Positions 44,556-57,248 of a stretch of DNA of 58,338 nt are shown one piece after another. Below the pieces are notes generated by a model, which was not told the DNA's origin, searched no databases, and saw only the letters and a list, made by a program, of their open reading frames with translations. Position 1 is the first letter of the stretch; each line of letters opens with the position of its first letter. The DNA comes from Tieghemiomyces parasiticus (taxonomy: Eukaryota > Kickxellomycota > Dimargaritomycetes > Dimargaritales > Dimargaritaceae), in NCBI GenBank assembly GCA_027575765.1, contig JANBPT010000193.1:1-58338 (forward strand), read 5' to 3'. A program made the translations under genes and the position numbers.

Positions 44556-46000
44556 CCATGTCGTCGGGTTCCTTGCCCGACGATTTGGTACTCTCCCGGC
44601 GGACGGAGATTTTGATGCCTTGCTTGACAAAGCACTTGGACAGCGGGGTAGACTCGATCATGCCGGGGAACTTTTTGGCTGAATATACGGTGAACACGTT
44701 AGAGAGGACTACCTGCCGCACGCAGTCCTGGCCCATGGTGAGCTGGTTATCAGAGGTGCCGATATCGACGAAGGAGAATCGGAGCCGGAAGTTGCCCTCT
44801 GTCCGGACGGACAGGTCCTGGAAGATAAAAAAGATGCCGAGACAGTTCTCCGTGTCGTACAGCCTGCAGGCAGAGGTGGCCGGAGAGCCGATGAGATTAC
44901 GGGTCTCCATGGCCTTACCGGGCGGTAGTAGGCCCGGGCGCTGAGGCGGGGTGGTGCCGACGGCGGAGGATTGCGGACTGGGCCCCACGGCAGGCGGGGC
45001 GGCCCTGTCGTCGTCGGTCCCATTGAGTATGGTCCCCACAGTACCGGCTAGCGACGGGTGCAAGACCAGGTTCTGCTGGGCCTTGCCGTCGGCAGACCAT
45101 AGGTCGGCGTGGATTACAAGGAACGACGTATCAATGGAACTGTGCATGAGGCGGAGGTAGGGGGGTGGGAAACGTGCACGTCGCAGTACCGTTGAATAGA
45201 GTGAACGTGTGACCCAGACGCCCGGATCAGTACGACCGACCAGGGGGGGACGAGTGGGAGCAGGAGGGGGTTTAGCTGTTAGTCACTGTGGAATGCAACC
45301 CCCCAAATAATACATGAAGCGTAGTACGGTGGTAATGGTGTGTGGTACACCCCTTGTCGGTTTTCGGTACCAAAAGGGTGGGAGGTACCGAGTGGCCCTC
45401 ACCGCCGCCCAATAGGGAGGACGGAAGCGGGGTTTTAAAAAAAAGGGCCACCATCGGCTCTCACCATGCCCTAAAATGACAGGGTACTCCAATTGAGGAA
45501 AAAAAGCTCAGGAGGGGGGGAGGGTTGGCACCCGGAGGGGAACGATAATGTATCCCATCACAGGAGAGTAATCAGGATTGGGCGGCTCGCTTTGGTCGTG
45601 CTATTGTCTCGGCCTCTCACTCCTGAGACAGCAGAGTTTTAAAGGGGACGGCCTCCACCGGCACAGTGGTACCGGAGGGAAAAGGTGGTGACCAAAGGCC
45701 TCGGCTGTCTTCCTGGCGCAGCGGAACTATGGGCCAGTGGCCTCGTGTACTCACTCTGGCGGACGGGCAGAGCGCTACTTACCTAGGGTCGACTAGTCGG
45801 CCGGCTTTGTCATACGCTATGAGTTTGAGAATGGGTGGAGGGGTGCACGGCCGGCGATCCTTGTCACCGAAGCCGCACATGCGGGCACGGATGGGCTGCT
45901 GGACGATTTGCAAGTCGAAGCGATAATCTTCGTACTGCGGCCGGCTGCGCAGGAAGGAGGCCAGGCCGGACAGAGCGTCAGGGGACAGACCGGCGGCCAT
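44551..46000 (-). CDS. velB: velvet-domain regulator VelB
   Basis: A nuclear velvet-family DNA-binding protein. In other fungi VelB pairs with VeA or VosA to control development and secondary metabolism. Exons on the - strand are 46000-45783 and 45139-44551, joined in phase 2 (AG/T gives Ser), for about 268 aa. The first half of the velvet domain has LQIVQQPIRARMCGFGDKDR at about 30-49. The second half, after a Pro/Ser-rich insert (about 101-150), has NLIGSPATSACRL, FIFQDLSVRTEGNFRLRF, VYSAKKFPGMIESTPLSKC and QGIKISVRRE. The insert splitting the domain and the SKCFVKQGIKI ending are VelB-like rather than VosA- or VeA-like. The 643-base intron is the longest in the window and lies where the family has no extra exon. 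The protein is shorter than Aspergillus VelB (about 370 aa), mainly in the insert. Confidence 0.9.
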
Positions 46001-47272
46001 GCCGGCGAGGGAAGGTGTTCGGTTCGACTTGGCGGGTTAGGGATTATAGGTGATGCTCTACAACGTATCCCGCACAATAGGGGGAGTGGAGATTGACCGT
46101 GAGGCCAAGCACGGAATGGGCCTCGTGAGGTACTGCTGAAAGGTTTCCGGATAGACAAAGCAGATTCCGAGGAGAGGTGTCGGTGACGTATAGAGCAAGG
46201 ATAAAATTAAAGCGGAGGAACGGCGGAGCTGGGTTAAAACAGAATATTATGGTAAGGGCTCCAAAAAGTTGTGGCCTTGAGGGGGGGCAGTCAGGGCGAC
46301 AGGCGTGTATATGTACGTAAACACAATAATATACCACGACAACGGAAGGTGGGGCCCAGGTTATTCAGCACCAGCAGGGCATCATTGTTCTGGCAAGAGA
46401 ACAGAGGAGAGGGGGGAGGGTATCAGTGCCGGCAGCAAAGGCCGGCGAAATACCGTTAATACGGACAAACCACGCAGGCTCGGAGAAAAGGGGAAAGCTT
46501 GAAATAGGCTTCAAGGGAGCAACGGGGAAGGGTGCGGGCGGGGAGCGTAAGCGAAGGCCGGTACTGCGGGTCAAGTGTGATGGGCACGTGCTATGGGCGC
46601 ATGCAGAGTAGCCAGGGGGCAATACAAGTTGGAAGGAGGCGAAAGACTATGGGTGCGAGAAAGACAAGTGAAAAGCGGGGGGGGGGGAACGTGGAGTCTA
46701 AAACTGGTATCCAAAGTGGTCATCAGATATGGAGGATGGTGGGAATAAGGGCAAGTGGTGACACGGGGAAGATGCAAAAACTAATCCGATGACGCAGGTC
46801 GAGAAAGCAAGGGAGGTGATATTATTGATATAGGGGAAGGGGGTATCCAACCTGAGGCTGTGGAGGCAAATGACCAGCGGCATAAGCTGGGCTACGAGAC
46901 AATGTAGACTGTAGCGGCGGAAGTGTGCGAAGGGTGTTAGGATAATAAATATGGGCGCCAGCCGGATAGAAGGGAGGAGGGGCTTACACCATGTGCAGCA
47001 TAAGAGACAAAATATGGGCCAGAGTGGAAAAACAAGTTTACCCGACAGAAACCGAAAATAAACGGGCGAGGGGGGGGGGCGTAGCGGCGGGGCTCGGCTT
47101 CATATAGCCATGCGATCGTCCCCAGAAATAGGACAGCAGTGCGCGCGGGAATCCTCACGGAAAATCAGCGGCGGATGCCAACCACACAGTGCCCGCAAAC
47201 GTGCCTAGTGTGAACGGGGGAAGCAGCGTGGATGGCGAGCTATGGGGTGATGGTCCAGGTAGGCCGACACAA

Positions 47273-47390
47273 GGTGTATGCTCCCCGAGAGTAGGGAACC
47301 AATATGCGAGCTGGGTGATGGCGGGTTTCATGGTGTATGCACCCCGGGTGTGGAGGACCAATATGCAGGCTGGATAATACTGGGTCGCCC
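47273..47390. repeat. two-copy imperfect tandem repeat, 59-base period
   Basis: Copies at 47273-47331 and 47332-47390 both begin GGTGTATGC and share ACCAATATGC and GCTGG blocks. By eye 42 of 59 positions match, and about 37 of the first 46. It lies in non-coding DNA upstream of velB. Confidence 0.75.
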
Positions 47391-47525
47391 AGACATAACG
47401 AGGTGGATTGGCTTATCCACGAGGGGCCGATGCTCCGCGCAACCCGACCCCTAAGGTACGCACCATGCCCAGAAAGAGAGACGCGGATTGTTCTCGGCCA
47501 ACCAGCGCGTCCGGAAGTGGCTGCC

Positions 47526-47675
47526 ATGGCCTCCAACGTGGCGACTGTCAGTGTCCAGTCGTCATCAACCCCCCTGTTGGCTCTGCAGCGCTCCCGACGT
47601 TATCGACTGGCCGTGAAGCCACCGGGCCTCTCTCGTCCGGCTACTGGTCCCGATCCCCAGGTTTCAACAGCTTGA
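47526..47675 (+). CDS. short unidentified open frame with good start context
   Basis: GCTGCCATGGCC is a strong start context, and the 49 codons use the GC-rich third positions typical of genes in this window. No domain or family was recognised and no following exon could be found. An in-frame CAG/GTTT late in the frame could be a weak donor. An overlapping - strand frame (47240-47536) is equally anonymous. Treat as a candidate only. Confidence 0.15.
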   Translation: MASNVATVSVQSSSTPLLALQRSRRYRLAVKPPGLSRPATGPDPQVSTA

Positions 47676-49605
47676 TCAGCCCCCTCCCCGCCATTGCGTT
47701 AGATTCTCTTTGGTAGAAGGTGCTGGCCAACTCGCAGTAAGGGCCGATTGAATTCGGACGGGCCCATTGTGGGACTCAACCGCCCCCCCTCTCTCCTTCA
47801 TTTTATATATATGTAGCCCAAGTTTGACTTTGACCAGTACCTGCTCCTACTCGTTACACCACCCACTCTATCCATCGGCGGTGGTGGGCTGACGACATTA
47901 AAAAACTGGGCCGTACGTGACGTGCCGTCAAAAGGCTGTACGTGGGGTGATCTCGATTGGTAGCACTTACTCCTGCCGCAATCCCTGAACCCAGTCGCTC
48001 TGCCAGCCCCTTATCTCCCTCCGCCCAGGGGCGACCAAAATAAGCGGACCGCCAGTAAGGGGATGGCAAGGGGCCCCCGCAGCACAAGTGGGGGATATGT
48101 TCTAGAGGTTGGAGGGCCAGCCGAGTAGCGCACCACCAGGCGCGTGAGTAGCGCTGCTGGGCAGGGAAAGAGACGAGAGGGCAGTCTAGACTATCCTCGA
48201 AAATCGAACCAGCAGGTTAGAAGTGAACAAACAGTCCCTAATTGATGCAATGGGCAGCTCGGCCGGTAAATCAGGTACCCCCACCCCTTCCGTCTTCCTG
48301 GTATTTAGCGACGACACTGCCTTCCTATCGGCCGTTGGGCGAAACAGGACCCGGAGAGCGCGTCAGCCGAGCTGCGTGGCTTTGGCTGTGGACCAGGTAT
48401 CAGCCAATATCTACCCGCATGGTCCTTGTATGGACGGACCGGGCAATGTGGGGGTGGGAAATCGGGCTGGGCACGCGGCAGGGCCGTCCCACCAACTAGA
48501 TTATTTTCCATACAACCACTTGGTGCTTCAGCTCGATTGGGCACCCGGTCGCCACACTGGTTCATCTATCCACCAATCGGACGAACGCCAATCCCGGATC
48601 AAGTACCAAGTTAGGGACGTAGTTCGTCCGCTCCTGTGTTTCCCTCGTCCCGAGTAGGCCGTAATGTACCTCTCTGCGACATAGCCTTGCGTTGGCGTAT
48701 CGTCTCGTGATGTGTTGCGTTGGGCAGTGATTCCGACAGTTGGGATCCGCTGGAGGTCCCACAATATTGGACCAGTGTGACCCGCTGGCCAGAGCATATG
48801 CACGGCAGGAGCCGAGAGTGCTGGCGTAGTGCTTCACAGTCAAAGGGGGGAGGGTGAAGGAATGGCAAACTTCCGTGCTCCATACAATGGGCCATCTTGT
48901 AGCCGGTAAATATTGCTGGGACGTGTGCATACTGGGCAATGTCGCAAAGATGCTAGTCTCGGGTCACGAGCAGTTCCAACACAGGTGGTTCGCTTATTCC
49001 ATGCGTACATGCGCGCATACATTGCCCGTCTGACAGCTATCTGGTACCCATCGAAGGGCTGCCACCCCTCCCCTCACATGCTGTCTCCGTGGTAATTCTC
49101 CGCAATGAAACTGCCTCTGGATGGATCATACCACCCCCTCTGTCCCTGCCTTAACATCCCGCTTTCGACTCTCTATTCCATGTAGAAAGATAGAGGCTTC
49201 AGCAGCGTTTTAATTGATCCCCCTGCAAGGTACATGGTAAGCTTGAGGTCGTCAGGGTAATTCACGTAGGGTGATCACATGTCCACCACAGTGTACCGAT
49301 CCACTTTCCCCTACTTCCAATCCTTCCCGGCCTGGGTCGCTAATCTGCCAAAATCGACCGTCAACATAGGCTTCGCGGATATGCGGGGAAAAAAGTCTAT
49401 CGATCTCTATGCAGTCTTGCTCAGTTAGGGAGCACAGCGGACTACGTAGTTTGTGTAGGTCAAGTAAACCCCAGGCGCTTCATTAGTGATTCTCCTCATC
49501 ACAATATGGTCGCCGGCCCCCCTTTATTATGTCTCCTTAGCTGGTGGTAGGCGGCTTGTGACCAGCCATCGTGTATGCGCTCCAAACTACCCGCGGTGGC
49601 AGCGC

Positions 49606-49612
49606 TATATAG
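49606..49612 (+). promoter_or_regulatory. TATA box of the SR-protein gene
   Basis: TATATAG is followed by a run of twelve T (49646-49657) and a C/T-rich leader. It lies 300 bases before the ATG at 49906, implying a leader of about 260 bases. Confidence 0.45.
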
Positions 49613-49905
49613 CCAGCCTGCCCTCTACTTTTTTTCCCATAAAAGTTTTTTTTTTTTACTTGTTGGTTGGGTAAAAATACCCATCCTTTCCCCTAAGCCT
49701 TGTTGGCCCCAACCGTAGCCCTTCCCACATCCACCTCGCGCACGCCTTTTCCTTCTCTCTCCTGCTCTCAGCACTTCTCAAGCGACCCTTTTTTTCTCTC
49801 GTCGATTTACGCGGCCATTTTTCTTACACCATCTGTGTGTTCCTCCCTTTCTCTCCGCTCTTTTTTTCGTCCTTTATATCCAATCGTACATCTCCATTTA
49901 TCATC

Positions 49906-50634
49906 ATGTCCAACACTACCCTTTTCATCGGTAACATCTCGTACGAAATCACCCGTCGTGATCTCGAGGAAGAGTTCGGCCGGTTCGGTGAAATCATCCG
50001 CATCGAGATCAAGCGGAATGGGTTCGCCTTCGTGGAGTTCCGCGATATCCGCGACGCCGAGGCTTGCTTCCGAAAGACCGCCGACCTCCAACTGTGCGGC
50101 CGCCACTTAGCTGTTGACTACGCCAAATCCAGCCGCGCACCCCGACGCGATGGTGAAGGCCACAGCGGTTGCTTCAGCTGTGGCCGCCCAGGCCATTTTG
50201 CCCGTGAGTGCCCCGACGACCCCCGCCGCAGCAACGACTACCGCTCCAGCCGTCGTGACTATGATGATGATCGCCGTGGTTACGGTGGCCGTCGTGACTA
50301 CGATGACCGTCGCGGTCGCTCGCCTCCTCGCCGTGGCCGTTCCCGCTCGCCTTACGGTCGCCGTTCCCGCTCCCCTTACGGCGGTGGCCGCCGTGGCCGC
50401 TCTCCTCCCCGTGATTCCTCCCCGCGCCGTCGTGGCGACCGTTCCCCGGCCCCTCGCGCCTCGCGGTCGGACGGCCGTCGCGATGACCGATCCCCGCCCC
50501 GTCGTGATGATCGCTCCCCACCCCGTCGTGATGACCGTTCTCCGCCCCGTCGCGAGCGTTCCCGTTCGCCAGTGGCAGCCGAGCGCAGCGCCAGTCCCCG
50601 CCCCGCTGGGGGTTCTGACGAGCCCTGGAACTAA
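49906..50634 (+). CDS. SR splicing factor with RRM, CCHC zinc knuckle and RS domain (SRSF7/RSZ-like)
   Basis: A serine/arginine-rich RNA-binding protein expected to act in pre-mRNA splicing and possibly mRNA export, in the nucleus. It is a single exon of 242 aa. The RRM covers about residues 4-73, with RNP2 LFIGNI and RNP1 GFAFVEF. A zinc knuckle of form C-x2-C-x4-H-x4-C follows at about 89-102 (CFSCGRPGHFAREC). The rest (about 107-235) is an RS domain: RDYDDDRRGYG-type repeats, then RSRSPYG pairs, then several copies of RRDDRSPP. The combination of one RRM, one knuckle and an RS tail matches animal SRSF7 and plant RSZ proteins. The open frame extends upstream to 49837, but the ATG at 49906 begins the RRM directly. 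An intron-rich genome like this one would need such factors. Confidence 0.92.
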   Translation: MSNTTLFIGNISYEITRRDLEEEFGRFGEIIRIEIKRNGFAFVEFRDIRDAEACFRKTADLQLCGRHLAVDYAKSSRAPRRDGEGHSGCFSCGRPGHFARECPDDPRRSNDYRSSRRDYDDDRRGYGGRRDYDDRRGRSPPRRGRSRSPYGRRSRSPYGGGRRGRSPPRDSSPRRRGDRSPAPRASRSDGRRDDRSPPRRDDRSPPRRDDRSPPRRERSRSPVAAERSASPRPAGGSDEPWN

Positions 50635-52261
50635 GGAGGTGCATCGTGCACATATCTAGTGGTGAAGGCCGGTCCCTAGATATGTTGTAACTCTTGATTA
50701 CCGTGCTTCGTTATTCCCATCGATACCTCTTCCGAACTCGTTATCATTTCTGTCGCGGACTCCCTGTTCAGTTATTATTCCCACTCCGGCGCCTTCGGTG
50801 TTACCAGGTTGGCCATCTCATGGCGTCGCTCCTACTTCGCAAATGTTGGTCAGTATGGACCTCTCATCAGCGAGTCAGCAGTTAAACCGTGTCTTGGCGT
50901 CGCCATGACTCTCGTCTCTTTCGCGTCACCGTGCCCGTTGCGTCGCGTTCGTTGCATAGTTCAGTAAAAATACAATCGTTCCGTACCGGCTGTCAGTACC
51001 AAGGTCCCGCATCCTTCGTTCCTTCTCCCGTCTGCATCATCGGCAAGGTTTCTGGTGCGCCGATGTCTTGTTCAGCGTTGCCCAAGGATTTTTTTAGCGC
51101 AACCCATTCGCATTCAGTCTAGCGAGATTGACCATGAAACATAGGCGTGGCTACCGGTTCTAGTGGAATGTTCGGGGATACCAGTCGGCCCGCAAATGAC
51201 CGGAATAGGAGGAGAACCACGATGGATAGCTGCTCAGATTAACAGGAATCGCGTATAGACTTAGCTTGGAGAGCGAGAGCGAGAAAGCATCCGCAGGCAT
51301 GCGCTTTTCCTCCACTAAAGGTCGCACAGTCTATGGAAGACATCCGCGTAGTGGATATACGCAACCGGCCCTTGCCATCTTCTCTCGCAATCTACTCTTG
51401 GCGACGACGAAGACATGCTAGTGGATATAGGCGTCATGTTATCAGGTCGCCGTACCCGTCAGCACGTTAACAGAAAGTCAAACTAATGTGCCCTGGTCAC
51501 CCACGCCCCTCGTTTAAGGTAAGTGTCGTTGGAGTTGGTGGTTTCAACAAGCATGGCTAACTGCGTTGTTGACTGTTAGACCTGGTATCTTAGTGTTAGG
51601 GCCAGATCTGTAGTCAAGCAGAGATTTTTATCAGCTGGCAGGCATCTGACGTAATTCTTGAGTTGTAGGTAGGTATCATTTGACACAATAAACTGTAATT
51701 CTACGAAATAGCAAGCGGCTGGGTGAGCTTTTTCTCAGGGAATCCTATGGCTCTGGCGGTTTGGTTTCGTAGTACAACCTAAAACACCTTTAATGTTGTG
51801 TAGTGAAGTCAGTGGCGACAGCGTCACTTATCACCAAATACTCCTACTTCCCTTGAGATGTTGTATAGCACAAGGTAATGTTTGGGAGGGGCACAACACT
51901 CCTCCACGATAGGCTTGCTGAACTGAGCCGTTCAGGTGACAACAGACCAAAGGTTAGGCCGCGTCAGCGGCCGGCTTGTTCTGCCTTCTCGCGCTTGTGG
52001 TCCTCCCCTCTTGGCCCACCGCCTGCGGCGCGGATCTGCCTTGGCCCGTCGCAGTCAACCATGAATGTACTACCAAGCTCCCCCATTCACAATTTTCCAC
52101 CTTTTGCACCCGGTCTGTGTCTGGTTATACCTCATTTCACCACGTCACGTACTTTACATAGCTACCTGCCCGCTCTGTCGCCTCCTCCTCTTTCTCCAAG
52201 TAGAATCACTGCTGCGAGCTCTCTCGACTCTGGCCAGACCTGTTGAAATAATCTGTATACC
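50635..52261. other. intergenic between the SR-protein gene and KGD4
   Basis: No gene was recognised. The left part is the 3' flank of the SR-protein gene. The last 300 bases are C/T-rich on the + strand and lead into KGD4. No clear TATA box was seen. Confidence 0.45.
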
Positions 52262-52960
52262 ATGTTGCCCACCACCGTCCGCCTCGCTGTCATCACCCCC
52301 CACAAGCATGTACCACTCATCCGCTTCCTGGGGCCTCGCCGCATGCTGACTCACAAAGGTACGACGGGGAGGGGCGCTTACCTGGGTGTCCCAGGTGCGC
52401 ACAGCCCACAACGTGTTTAGTAGAGCGGGTGTCATTTTAGAGCCCTCTCTTTCGGCGGGTATTTCCATTCACCACACGACTCTTGACAGGATTCACTTAT
52501 CCTCTCTTCGCTCCCACCCTCGTCCGTCCGCCGGCTCCTCGTCTGCCCCCTCGCTACTTTCAGGCGAAGGAGCACAGGTGAATACTTCCAAGTCTACGGC
52601 TGAGTCGTCGGGGAAGGCCTCCTCCGTCACAGCGGCCATTGACTTCAGCGAACTGCCGGCCAAGTACCGATCTCCGGGCCCTTCCGCAGCGGAAATGGAA
52701 GCTATCGAGGTAAGTTAATACTCTGGCCTGGTTTGGTGACGCCTTCCGGCCTTCGATAGTCCAGTCAATGCAACCCGACACATGCTTAGTCAGTTTGGAA
52801 CATACCAGGGGCGGATAGGGAAGACATAGCCCTGGGTTGTAGTAGTGTTCCGGCCCACCTACTAACATACTACCCCACTCTACCCAACCCTTTCATCCTT
52901 TTATCCTGCCTATGGGGGGGATCCTGCTATCAGTCTGGCGGTGCTACGGCCCTATGGTAA
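52262..52960 (+). CDS. KGD4: Kgd4/MRPS36-type subunit of 2-oxoglutarate dehydrogenase
   Basis: A small mitochondrial protein that tethers the E3 subunit (dihydrolipoamide dehydrogenase) to the E1-E2 core of the 2-oxoglutarate dehydrogenase complex. Exons are 52262-52358, 52564-52709 and 52934-52960, all phase-compatible, for 89 aa. The N-terminus (KHVPLIRFLGPRR) matches the conserved HxPLIRFP-type motif. The C-terminal signature is FSELPAKYR, then EMEAIE, joined across an intron to SGGA. The family ends in a similar Gly-Gly motif. The last exon is only 27 bases including the stop. A likely poly(A) signal (AATAAA) is at 53227-53232. LPD1, its expected partner, is 2.3 kb downstream on the other strand. 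Confidence 0.85.
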
Positions 52961-54390
52961 AGGCCCTGGACCCGAAACCCATGCATTAACTGCGATGCTG
53001 GTACGTTTTTAGCTCGCGACACATGAATGTCATTAGTAGATATACCATAGGATATATACCGCCCCCAGCCTGAGGTCCGCGGACTCTGTGGAATTACGCA
53101 CCCCTCAAAGGTCCTAGGGTCAATCACTGATCACAATTCCAACCATTCCCCCATCAGTGCCTATTTTTCCTGAGGAAATCTGCTAAACAATCAATGCTGG
53201 GGGCGTGTACTCGAGGGAAGGAGCATAATAAATATGGATACTGAACTAAGACCAAGGGAAGATTGACAGGATAAGACATGCATTTATTGCACGCTTGACT
53301 TCACATTGTAGTCAATGATAGCCCACGTATATACATACAAGTCTAGACTTTGCTGACAGGGGGACGTCCTGTTTTGCCTAGGAGGTCTGGCGCAGTCCTG
53401 TCCTTCAGCAGCGGGGAACGTCAGGCCTGCTCCCTTGGGGAGAAGCTGGGGATTGCCGGGCCCGTCATTAACCTTTCGATACTTCTACAGATACCCAATA
53501 TTTATCGCAAAGTAATGGGTAATTCTTGATGTGTTGAGAAAGGCCGAGAACGCATCACGTTACGGTAGTGAAGCTTGCTAATGATTAGAGGGAAAGGAAC
53601 CGGTCAGTCTTTTTTAGTTTTACTATTGCCATAGTGAGAGATACTGTCCCCCCCCCCCTCTACAGCTGGAGCGGGGCCCCTCGCGGGTAATGATCCTCCA
53701 TGGAGCTCGACCCATTCTGTAGGCGAAGACAGCTTCACAGGTGTGTGTGTGGGGGGGGGATGGCGAATGTAACAATCATATGTACTACTTCATGATTGTC
53801 TTTGTGATATTCTTTCGGAAAAATACTGATTGGCTTCGAGGCAAACCATCGCCTCACCAAGGTCATTTCGAACCCGGTTGTTTTCATACTTACGCACAAG
53901 ACCAGGGTCAAGGGGAGAGAAGAAGAGGAGGTAAAAGTATTTATCCCCGCAAGGTTAGACTACCCAACGCGCCTCGCTACAGAAGTACCTCTCACGCACC
54001 TTCTTGAGTCTGGTAGTGAGTAACCCTGGCCCGCTTCTACGTCAGGGGGTTTCGATGCGGATTGCTCCTTAGCCATGTCGTCACTATAAAGTAATCACCG
54101 ATAGGGGGCGACCTCGGTAGTGCCAAGACCGTCTTGGTATACCCATTCCATCATCCAATGTTCGGTACTTTATTAATGTATTTTTTTTCCTTTTTTTTTT
54201 TTGTCTGCACAGCGGAGATAGCCGGTTGCCACGAAATATAACCCTCTATAAAACCAACCCCCTTCCTCCTCCTTAGGGGGAACCTCGTTACTCATACTGT
54301 CCATCTAGACCTACCATCCTCTACCACTGTAATCTATTTCCATTCCCCCCTTCATCGCCCTGCCTTCCCATTCTTTATCCATCACCCACC
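52961..54390. other. intergenic between KGD4 and the secreted-protein gene
   Basis: No gene was recognised. It contains a C-run near 53650, a G-run near 53752 and a poly-T tract at 54181-54202. A TATAAAA at 54247-54253 serves the following gene. Confidence 0.45.
54247..54253 (+). promoter_or_regulatory. TATA box of the secreted-protein gene
   Basis: TATAAAA, about 140 bases before the ATG, follows a 22-base T-rich tract (54181-54202) of the kind that disfavours nucleosomes. The leader after it is C/T-rich. Together they suggest a strong promoter. Confidence 0.6.
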
Positions 54391-54738
54391 ATGCAGTTCA
54401 CTCAGACCGCCCTCTTGTCTCTGACCACCGCCCTGCTACATACTGCCGGCGCCCTGACCATTGCTGACTCGGCCTCGTCCGACGGCAACTGCGTCGGTGA
54501 GTATCGTGGTAAGCGCCAAACCGTCGGGGCCTGTCGATCCGCCGGAGGTAGCTGCTGCGCCTACGTGCCGGGTGGCCAGGATGGCTACGACATCACCGAT
54601 GCGAGTGACGACCAGGCCTGCAGCTTCTGCTTTGTGGACTACCTACCCGCGTTGGAGGTCTCGAGTTTCACTTCAGAAGACACGACGCCCACCGACTCTG
54701 AAGCCTCCTCGCTCCTTTCATCGTCATTCCTGCTTTAA
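54391..54738 (+). CDS. small secreted cysteine-rich protein
   Basis: 115 aa in one exon. Residues 1 to about 21 form a signal peptide (MQFTQTALLSLTTALLHTAG). The mature part has six cysteines, two of them adjacent (GNC, GAC, SCC, QAC, SFC), suggesting three disulfides. It ends in a Ser-rich tail with a short hydrophobic end. No family is recognised. Size, leader and cysteines fit fungal small secreted proteins, which may be structural, defensive or host-directed; nothing here decides which. A GTGAGT within the frame (54497) could be a donor, but no good acceptor follows at a plausible distance. A poly(A) signal (AATAAA) is at 54834-54839. Confidence 0.75.
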   Translation: MQFTQTALLSLTTALLHTAGALTIADSASSDGNCVGEYRGKRQTVGACRSAGGSCCAYVPGGQDGYDITDASDDQACSFCFVDYLPALEVSSFTSEDTTPTDSEASSLLSSSFLL

Positions 54739-55227
54739 ACCAACCCTGCCCGGAGGATTCCATGGCCTTGCTCCCCCCCCTCTCAATATATATACGGTTC
54801 CCATGCCCAGCACCGACCTGACAATATTTATACAATAAAATCACCCACCTTCCCTCGCCTATTCCCTTCCCCTCTCTTCGCTTGCTTATAGATCATAGAA
54901 ATGTGTGCCAATAAATTACTACTGGTCAGGGACCACCTGCCTTTCTATTAAGCCTCCACCGTATAAACCAGGCATTAAGTTTTTTCGATCGCCTTTAACC
55001 GATGATGTGTGAAAGAGGTTGCCATGTACTAAAAGTCTACTTGCGGTACCTAAACAAGCTGGTGAATGAATTTTTTTAAAAAACTATGTAGGGAACAAGC
55101 GTGTCTTTTACACGCCGGGGCAGAAGAAGAAGAACCCCACAAGCAGAACGGCGGCAGAGTCGCATCGGATCTCCTCCTCCGCGCCCCCCAACTCTTCTAC
55201 CCGAACTGTACGCCGTTGTAGTCTGGT
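54739..55227. other. intergenic between convergent secreted-protein gene and LPD1
   Basis: The 3' flanks of both genes. Nothing else was recognised apart from the AATAAA at 54834 and an A/T-rich patch near 55068-55085. Confidence 0.5.
54834..54839 (+). terminator. poly(A) signal of the secreted-protein gene
   Basis: AATAAA lies about 96 bases after the stop codon at 54738. Confidence 0.6.

Positions 55228-57248
<2,021 letters not shown>

Larger units (their letters stand above)
46001..49905. other. 3.9 kb between divergent velB and the SR-protein gene
   Basis: The first 1.1 kb is purine-rich on the + strand (C/T-rich on the velB strand), fitting a velB upstream region. A 59-base tandem duplication lies at 47273-47390. 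A C/T-rich patch with TATATAT at 47804-47810 looks like a rightward promoter, but no gene is recognisable after it. The last 300 bases hold the promoter of the SR-protein gene. Open frames at 47408-47716 and 48223-48657 have no recognised domain. Confidence 0.4.

Noticed and set aside
54497..54545. Possible intron (GTGAGT donor) inside the secreted-protein gene
   Set aside because: No acceptor with a pyrimidine tract at a normal distance; the uninterrupted frame keeps an even cysteine count.
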